Assembly (NCBI GenBank): GCA_012516575.1
Contig: JAAYWS010000003.1
Location: 1-34,432, forward strand
Direction: 5' to 3'
Length of the DNA: 34,432 bases
From: Actinomycetaceae bacterium
GTDB lineage: Bacteria; Actinomycetota; Actinomycetes; Actinomycetales; Actinomycetaceae
In this document: positions 29,019 to 34,432 of the stretch, piece by piece
Position numbering within the stretch: position 1 is the first letter of the stretch
Layout: every line of letters starts with the position of its first letter
Notes under the pieces: generated by a model
Seen by the model: only the letters and a program-made list of their open reading frames with translations
The model's database searches: none
Told to the model about the DNA's origin: nothing
Position numbers and translations under genes: made by a program

Positions 29019-29087
29019 TTTGAAATTAGGGAATATCGAACTATCCGAAGATAGTCTGCGGATAGTTCGATATTCCCTAATTTCAAA
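29019..29087. repeat. Perfect 29-bp inverted repeat with 11-nt loop
   Basis: Arms 29019-29047 and 29059-29087 are exact complements (starting TTTGAAATTAGGG and ending CCCTAATTTCAAA); the loop is AAGATAGTCTG. No target-site duplication is visible at the edges. It could be a miniature mobile element, an RNase III substrate hairpin or a protein-binding cruciform. Confidence 0.95.
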
Positions 29088-29137
29088 AATGAAAACGTCC
29101 GAACATAGCCTCATTGATGCTATTTTTTGCTCAGATC

Positions 29138-29262
29138 ATGCCTGCGGGAGCACATTTCATGCCAGCGGAAGTGCTTTTATGCGGACAGGAGTGTTTTTCA
29201 TGCAAGTAGAAGGCTTTTATACCGGAAAGAGGGCACCTTTCATACGTGCGAGAGTGCTTTGG
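29138..29262. repeat. Six degenerate ~21-bp tandem units
   Basis: Units begin at 29138, 29159, 29179, 29200, 29221 and 29242 (one is 20 bp). The shared pattern is ATGC, then a G-rich GGAAG/GGGAG core, then TGCTTTTC. Units are diverged from each other, most clearly in the first half. Too short and irregular for a CRISPR array. Confidence 0.65.
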
Positions 29263-29270
29263 GACAGCTT

Positions 29271-29479
29271 CCGCAGCAGGCAAGCCGGCGGGCAAGTCGG
29301 CAAGCCGCACAGACAGGAGGGCAAGCCGGCGGGCAAGCCGGCAAGCCGGCGGGCAAGCCGGCAAGCCGCGCAAACAAGCAGACAGCCAAGCAAGAAACGA
29401 GCCGGCAGGCCAGCACACGAGCTAACAGACGAACCGGCACACAAACCGGCACACAAACCGGCAGACAAACCACCGAAGG
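29271..29479. repeat. T-depleted low-complexity tract
   Basis: 209 bases of the plus strand contain only two T (29297 and 29423). The first half is built from GGCAAGCCGGC-type units; the second from three ACAAACCGGC-type units (about 29440-29470). Lack of T leaves every reading frame open, so the open frames here carry no coding evidence. Confidence 0.85.
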
Positions 29480-29536
29480 TCATATTCGCTACCGGCGCCT
29501 GCACGAAAAGGGGTTAAAGGGGTTAAAAGCCAAAAA

Positions 29537-29567
29537 GCCTCCCGCGAGTGCAAAACTCGCGGGAGGC
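29537..29567. terminator. Strong terminator after the UPF0182 gene
   Basis: A perfect 13-bp GC-rich stem (29537-29549 with 29555-29567) and 5-nt loop. On the minus strand it is followed by CTTTTTGG, giving a good intrinsic terminator for the UPF0182 gene; in the plus direction only CCTTTG follows. Confidence 0.85.
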
Positions 29568-29592
29568 CCTTTGATTTATGTACTAGATATTC

Positions 29593-32500
29593 CTAGCCCT
29601 CTGCGTTGAGCCGCTCCTGAGCAGCTATTGCCCGCTCAATCGCATCAGTGAGCGCATCTTGCGCGGCACCATACGCGGCCCAGTCGCCCTCAGCCAATGC
29701 AGCTTCCGAATCCTTAATCGCTTGCGCTGCATCGTCAAGAGCCTCGGCAAGATCCGCGGCCGGAGTACCACTCGGCGCTACTGGAGCCGGACTACTTGGA
29801 TCTTCCGTCGGTTCGGTACCGGTATCTTCTGGAATCGTTACCTCGCCGCCATCGACTACGGCTTCCTTATCGCCCACGATATCGGCATCGCCAGCCTGAA
29901 CACCGGCATCGCCTTCGAAGACCATGTCAAGAGACTCTTGCAAGGTAGGTGCGAAACCAACCGAATCGCCGAACAGCGTAAGCACGTACTGCAGCGTCGG
30001 ATACTGGGTACCCGAAGATGCTTGGACGTAAATCGGCTGAACATAGAGCAAGCCGCCACCAACCGGGAGCGAGAGCAGATTACCTTCAATAACCTGCGTT
30101 CCGCCCTGACGCAACAAGTTCAGATCAGTCGACACCATCGGATTAGTCAGCATCGTGTTTTCTGCCTGACCCGGACCAGGAACCGTCAAATCGCGCGGTA
30201 GCTCAAGCAAACGCAACTGCCCATATCCATCGGCAATCACGCCGGTTTCATTACCCGCGTTACCGTCCGCCGCCAAGAAGCCGGTCATCACGTTTCGGTT
30301 CGTGGTACCACCCGGAATATACGAGGTGGTTAGCGAGAACGAAGCTTCCTCTTGGCCCGGCATCTTCAGCGTCAAATAGTAGGGCGGCTGTGCCGGAGTG
30401 GTCGAGGTAACCTCCATGGTTGGTTCACGCGGAACCTGCCAGAAGTCGCCTCCCGAGTAGAAGGACATCGCATCGGTCACGTGGTAACGCGCCAACAATG
30501 AACGCTGAACCTTAAACAAATCCTCCGGGTAACGCACGTGGGCGATCAAATCGCCCGGCATTTCTTCCAACGGAGTAATTTGGCCAGGGAAAATATTCGA
30601 CCACGCCTTGAGAATCGGATCCTCTTGATCCCATTCATAGAGCGTCACCGACCCGTCATAAGCGTTCACAACCGCCTTGACCGAGTTGCGAATGTAATTG
30701 ATTTCGTTCGGCGCCGCACCCATCGTATTCGTGTTCATAGTCAGCGAATCAGCAGTGGCCTCTTGCAAGGTTTCACGCGCCGAATACGGATAGTTATTCG
30801 ACGTGGTGTAGGCGTCGATAATCCATACAAGCTCTGCCGGGGTATCCGGGTTCGAATCCATGTCAACAACCGCCGGAACCGCCTTCGAATCCAAGGTCAA
30901 GTACGGCGCGACATTCGACACCCGCTCATGCGGATCACGATGGAAAAGGATCTGGGACTCCGAAGTAACCCGGTCCGAGAAGAACACTTCCGTGGAACGG
31001 AATCGAATCGCATACATTAACTTGTTGAACGGATCGCCGATCGACGGACCACCATTACCGGTGTACGTGGTATTGACCTGCCCGTTCTCGGCAGTGTCAT
31101 CTGGATAGTCCAGCTCCCACGGTTCATAGCCTTCCGGCGCACCCACAATCGAGTACAACGGCAAGTTCTTACCAAAGTACACGCGCGGCTCGTACTCGCC
31201 GAGCTGGCCAGTCGACGGAATACCCGCCTCCCAGAACGCAGGATCACCCTTCGGCGTAACCGTATTTCCGTATGCCGCTGCCACACCGAATCCATGTGTA
31301 AACACAGTATGGTCGTTAACCCACGAACGACGCTCCGGATCCAGACCGTCCAAGTTAAGCTCACGCACTGAAATCACAGTGTCACGCAGTTCGCCGTTAA
31401 TTGTGTACCGGTCAACCGTAAGCGGTTCCAAGAAAGTATAATACTGCCGGTTTTGCTGAAGCTGGTTAAACGACGGGTCAACAATATTCGGATCCAGCAG
31501 ACGAATCTGCATTGTGGTTTCCGAATCTTGACGCAACTGGCCAGCTTCAACGTCGGTTCGTGCCTCATAAGCCTGCGTTTCGACGTCGGACAATCCGTAG
31601 GCTTCTAAGGTGGCATCAATATTTCTTTGAATGTACGTTGATTCGAGTTCGGCCGCGTTCGGATCGACCTTAAACCGTTGCATGAGCATCGGATAGGCAA
31701 TATTGACGACGAGGGCTACGACGAAAACCGAAGCAATACCAACCACTGCCGGACGCCACTTATGCGCCACCGCGGCATAAACGAACAGTCCTGCCACCAG
31801 CAGAGTTGAGATGGCCAGAATAGTCAAGCCCGGGCGCGAAGCATTGATATCGGTGTAGTTCGCACCGGAGAAACGCTGATGGTTACCCAACAGCAGGTTA
31901 TACCGGGCCACCCAGTAGTTCGCCGCGACAATAAGCGCGCCGATTGCCAGCAAAATACCAGCATGCATTTGGGCTTTCTTGTTGATCCGCGGTTTGCCCC
32001 CACGAATATCAATCGCCCCGTTTAGCCAGTATCCGGCTGCAGTTGCAATCGCCGAAACCATCAAAAGCGTGGTCAAGAAACTGAGCAGAATCTGGATTGC
32101 CGGCAAAGCGAAAACGAAGAATGAAATATCAAGCCCATATTCGGGATCCGTGGTGCCGAACGACGAACCGTTAATCCACAGCAAAAAAGTCCGCCAGTTA
32201 GTGGCCAACGACGCTCCGAAAAGTAAGCCCACACCGATCGGAACAAGTCCGAAGCTAATCAAACGATGCTGATGAATCTTCTCAAGATAGGCCGCATTCG
32301 AATTACTGTTAATAATTAACGCGTCGTTTTTCTTCGGTTTCTTACCGATAGAAATCTTCAGGTTGACCGAAAACGCAAGGGCCACAAGAACGACGCCGAT
32401 CACGCCCAGTGCAATTGAGGCACCGTATTGGGTCCAGAAGACTCGGGCGGCCCCAACCTGTTCATACCATTTCAGCTCGGTCCAAAAACTGGAGAAAAGA

Positions 32501-32616
32501 ACAAGCCCGAAAACAATCGCGCCAAGCACGATAAGGGTAGGCACAAATGCGCCTCCGGTCATGCTAGGCTGCGGACCTTTTTGGGCTCGCGGTCGCGGAG
32601 ATGTGGGAGTCGACAA
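29593..32616 (-). CDS. UPF0182 family large membrane protein
   Basis: A 1007-residue protein of the UPF0182/COG1615 family, widespread in Actinobacteria and of unknown function. The N-terminal ~330 residues hold about seven membrane helices (first at about 25-45); the rest is a large, probably extracytoplasmic domain, ending in an acidic Pro/Thr/Glu linker (~900-950) and an Ala-rich helical tail (DDAAQAIKDSEAALAEG). Length and architecture are typical. The start is TTG with AGGGAAA upstream. A good terminator follows. It is probably an isolated transcription unit. Confidence 0.92.
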   Translation of the reverse strand: MSTPTSPRPRAQKGPQPSMTGGAFVPTLIVLGAIVFGLVLFSSFWTELKWYEQVGAARVFWTQYGASIALGVIGVVLVALAFSVNLKISIGKKPKKNDALIINSNSNAAYLEKIHQHRLISFGLVPIGVGLLFGASLATNWRTFLLWINGSSFGTTDPEYGLDISFFVFALPAIQILLSFLTTLLMVSAIATAAGYWLNGAIDIRGGKPRINKKAQMHAGILLAIGALIVAANYWVARYNLLLGNHQRFSGANYTDINASRPGLTILAISTLLVAGLFVYAAVAHKWRPAVVGIASVFVVALVVNIAYPMLMQRFKVDPNAAELESTYIQRNIDATLEAYGLSDVETQAYEARTDVEAGQLRQDSETTMQIRLLDPNIVDPSFNQLQQNRQYYTFLEPLTVDRYTINGELRDTVISVRELNLDGLDPERRSWVNDHTVFTHGFGVAAAYGNTVTPKGDPAFWEAGIPSTGQLGEYEPRVYFGKNLPLYSIVGAPEGYEPWELDYPDDTAENGQVNTTYTGNGGPSIGDPFNKLMYAIRFRSTEVFFSDRVTSESQILFHRDPHERVSNVAPYLTLDSKAVPAVVDMDSNPDTPAELVWIIDAYTTSNNYPYSARETLQEATADSLTMNTNTMGAAPNEINYIRNSVKAVVNAYDGSVTLYEWDQEDPILKAWSNIFPGQITPLEEMPGDLIAHVRYPEDLFKVQRSLLARYHVTDAMSFYSGGDFWQVPREPTMEVTSTTPAQPPYYLTLKMPGQEEASFSLTTSYIPGGTTNRNVMTGFLAADGNAGNETGVIADGYGQLRLLELPRDLTVPGPGQAENTMLTNPMVSTDLNLLRQGGTQVIEGNLLSLPVGGGLLYVQPIYVQASSGTQYPTLQYVLTLFGDSVGFAPTLQESLDMVFEGDAGVQAGDADIVGDKEAVVDGGEVTIPEDTGTEPTEDPSSPAPVAPSGTPAADLAEALDDAAQAIKDSEAALAEGDWAAYGAAQDALTDAIERAIAAQERLNAEG

Positions 32617-33167
32617 TATTTTCCCTAACTGTCAAGGTGCGCGGGCGCGCAACTGCCATCGTTTACACGATATATACCTATAAAACCGTATAACAATTAG
32701 CGTCCGACTTCCACGCCGTTCGTCTGGCGGTGAAGCTATGGGGAAGCTGGGAATGGTTTCGCCAGGCCGCTCGATAATCACGAATTCCGCCTCCGGCTAC
32801 TTCAAGATTGGCAAACGATGACCTCCGATGCTAGCAGAACGAGGAATCACTACACGGACATGCTCTTGCTCTGCCACCACGAATTATTCTGCGCTGAGCA
32901 GTAGTGTCTTACCCTTATGATTCTTGCGATCTAAACACTAGAATCATTTTGGTAGTTATCGACAAATGGCGAGCGAGACTTCTACTGGGAACTTTTCGTG
33001 CAACGCCTGTTGAAGATGAGTCACGGCGCCCGGCCTTCTTGGAAGCATCAATTAAATATCCATCTCATCGTAAGTTACCTCTTCGTAGAAATACCGTAAA
33101 TAGATTCCATGCTGTTCTGATCCCCAGTACAGTAAAAATCAGCACATTACCATGAAAGAATGCGTCG
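32617..33167. other. Intergenic region between UPF0182 and CPBP genes
   Basis: An AT-rich cluster at about 32665-32697 (TTGTTA and TATATC/TATAGG words on the minus strand) probably holds the UPF0182 promoter. An 83-codon open frame (32904-33155, GTG start) has no ribosome site or family resemblance and is not accepted. Nothing else stands out. Confidence 0.45.
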
Positions 33168-34049
33168 ATGTCCAGCACAACTACAAAGCCACCGTCCACG
33201 CGCAAAGCCCTAGTCAACGCACTACTGGCATGGATTATTATGGCGCTCTCGCTCAGTGCAGGTGTTACGCTATCAAATCTTGCTACCCAGTACGTCTCGT
33301 TGCCCGACACTGGACGCTTTCTTCTACAGGCCGTGATCGTACTAGCCGTGGCACTGAGCGGAGTATCATTTGTGCTACATAAACAAGGCAAATCCCTTAC
33401 AGAAATCGACGTAGTACTTCAAGAACTTCCAAAAACTTTCACACTAGGATTATTGGTAGCCGTGCTGATCGGCATCGCATCATGGACTCCCGCATTTTTC
33501 GTCGGCTGGCTCGAACTGACTCAATTACGCTGGAATGATTTCTTTATTTTCCTCATAGTTAACACCCTTGTACTGGTAGCATACGAAGCTTTCCCAGAAG
33601 AAATCACTTTACGTGGCCTAGGCTGGTCGAGCTTAAATAACGCATGGTCGACGCGCTGGGCAACCACGGTCACCTTAGTTTTATTTCTGTTCACTGCCGG
33701 AACAGCGTCGACATTTACTTGGCTTTTTAGCTCACTACTAGGAATCGAAGCCACCGCCCCTACACTATTTCCCGGCGACCCTATTATCTACGTGGTACAG
33801 CTGAGCCTATTTCACATTGCACTAACACAAGCCCGTCAAATACCAATGCGCGGAGCAGTTGGGATTGCAATCGGATTTCACCTCGGGCAACTATCGGTCG
33901 TCCGAATTCTGTTCAACTCACTACCATGGCTGAATTCGGGCTGGGATGTTGCTTGGCATAGCGAATGGGCACTCCTCCTAGTATTAGTGCACATCATCCT
34001 CTCCGCGCTTATCTTTCATTTGATTGCGCGACGTCTCCGAAACATCTAG
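33168..34049 (+). CDS. CPBP family intramembrane glutamic protease-like protein
   Basis: A 293-residue membrane protein with about eight helices and the CPBP (Abi/Rce1-like) signature: PEEITLRG with E144, E145 and R149, followed by later histidine segments FHIALTQ and FHLGQLSVVRI. Members are proposed site-2 or CAAX-type intramembrane proteases; in bacteria they are linked to bacteriocin self-immunity and peptide maturation. No bacteriocin gene is visible nearby. ATG 33168 (MSSTTTKPPS) is chosen; the ribosome site is weak. Confidence 0.82.
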   Translation: MSSTTTKPPSTRKALVNALLAWIIMALSLSAGVTLSNLATQYVSLPDTGRFLLQAVIVLAVALSGVSFVLHKQGKSLTEIDVVLQELPKTFTLGLLVAVLIGIASWTPAFFVGWLELTQLRWNDFFIFLIVNTLVLVAYEAFPEEITLRGLGWSSLNNAWSTRWATTVTLVLFLFTAGTASTFTWLFSSLLGIEATAPTLFPGDPIIYVVQLSLFHIALTQARQIPMRGAVGIAIGFHLGQLSVVRILFNSLPWLNSGWDVAWHSEWALLLVLVHIILSALIFHLIARRLRNI

Positions 34050-34432
34050 GCCTGTTCTTAGCTAACGACAGGGAATCATCCGAACTTTTCTCGTCTCTTT
34101 AGTGGCTCTTCACAGATAAGCGTGCAGTTGTTTTTGGATCTTCTTACATTTTTGAATCTTCCTGCTTCGAGGAGGGTTTCTGGTGTTGGTATTTAGTGGT
34201 TTGTTGGTTTCGGCAGACTAAATATTAAGAATTGTTCCGGTTGTAAGTGTCGGCACGGTTGTAAGAGGTGACTTTCTCCGCTTGTAAGAGCCGGCGCTAT
34301 TTAGTACTCGGCGCAGTGCCTTCAGCGTGCTGACGGCACCTGATCTGCTGTTTTTATGGCGGTTTTAGGCTCGGGTTTGCGGACTACATGTCATCCTTGC
34401 TGGATAGGGTGGTTATGCCTCTGATTTTCAGG
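34050..34432. other. Right-edge region, no gene identified
   Basis: It contains GGCTCTTCACAGATAAG at 34104, which resembles terminal repeats of ISL3-type elements, and three TTGTAAG words (34241, 34259, 34282), each near CGGC. A short frame from ATG 34386 (MSSLLDRVV) stays open to the window edge but is too short to judge. Confidence 0.35.

Larger units (their letters stand above)
28834..29592. other. Long intergenic region with inverted repeat and tandem repeats
   Basis: No credible gene lies between the tRNA promoter and the UPF0182 gene. It holds, in order, a perfect 29-bp inverted repeat, six degenerate 21-bp units, a T-depleted repeat tract and a strong terminator. Open frames up to 165 codons here come from base composition and repeats, have poor starts and resemble no family. 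Confidence 0.7.

Noticed and set aside
29138..29479. CRISPR array
   Set aside because: Units are tandem without unique spacers, diverged, about 21 bp or shorter, and no cas gene is present.
29020..29609. Several long open frames on both strands across the repeat region
   Set aside because: Stops need T on one strand or its complement on the other; the tract is nearly T-free, so frames are open by composition. The proteins are repeats of Lys-Pro-Ala-Gly-type or Cys/Leu/Pro-rich words.
32904..33155. 83-codon open frame before the CPBP gene
   Set aside because: GTG start without ribosome site and no family resemblance.

Overview
The window comes from an actinobacterium of moderate GC content. 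Supporting signs are a WhiB1-like protein beside a PdtaS-like kinase (the Mycobacterium arrangement), a UPF0182 membrane protein, a GatCAB operon, a DUF2505 protein, a conserved actinobacterial rRNA leader motif, frequent GTG/TTG starts and several apparently leaderless promoters. The gene content fits Actinomycetaceae (Arcanobacterium/Trueperella-like); that placement is inference, not a database result.

Layout. 1-413 is the 5' end of a 16S rRNA gene on the minus strand, followed upstream by a long U/G-rich leader with an antitermination-like element and a good promoter (414-792). 978-5853 (minus) holds an ACT-domain malic enzyme and the gatC-gatA-gatB amidotransferase operon. 5937-9759 holds a phospholipase D family gene convergent with an oversized ligA, joined by a 19-bp triplicated sequence. 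9826-14977 (plus) is a tightly overlapping operon: NarL-type histidine kinase, response regulator, a frameshifted ABC protein that has lost its catalytic motifs, and an FtsX-type permease. 15114-16864 is whiB1 convergent with pdtaS. 16902-23427 (plus) is housekeeping: DUF2505 protein, thyA-dfr, a PaiB-like FMN-binding protein, type I pullulanase, a DUF454 membrane protein and UDP-glucose pyrophosphorylase.

23446-29592 is accessory in character: an XRE regulator/DUF2975 membrane pair with its own operator, a small lipoprotein, a decayed lipoprotein gene, an SPFH-SHOCT protein with a zinc-ribbon membrane protein, and then the most striking feature of the window. The initiator tRNA-fMet gene (28719-28792) is followed by a second, perfect 77-bp copy of its 3' half plus terminator, 1134 bp away. 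Between the copies is a single gene of the DUF3800 family with its own promoter and no integrase. This looks like a one-gene element integrated in the anticodon loop of the initiator tRNA. The cargo gene takes its stop codon and terminator from the displaced tRNA half.

Beyond it, 28850-29592 contains a perfect 29-bp inverted repeat, six degenerate 21-bp units and a 209-bp tract almost free of T. 29593-34049 holds a large UPF0182 membrane protein and a CPBP-family intramembrane protease. The last 380 bases have no recognisable gene.
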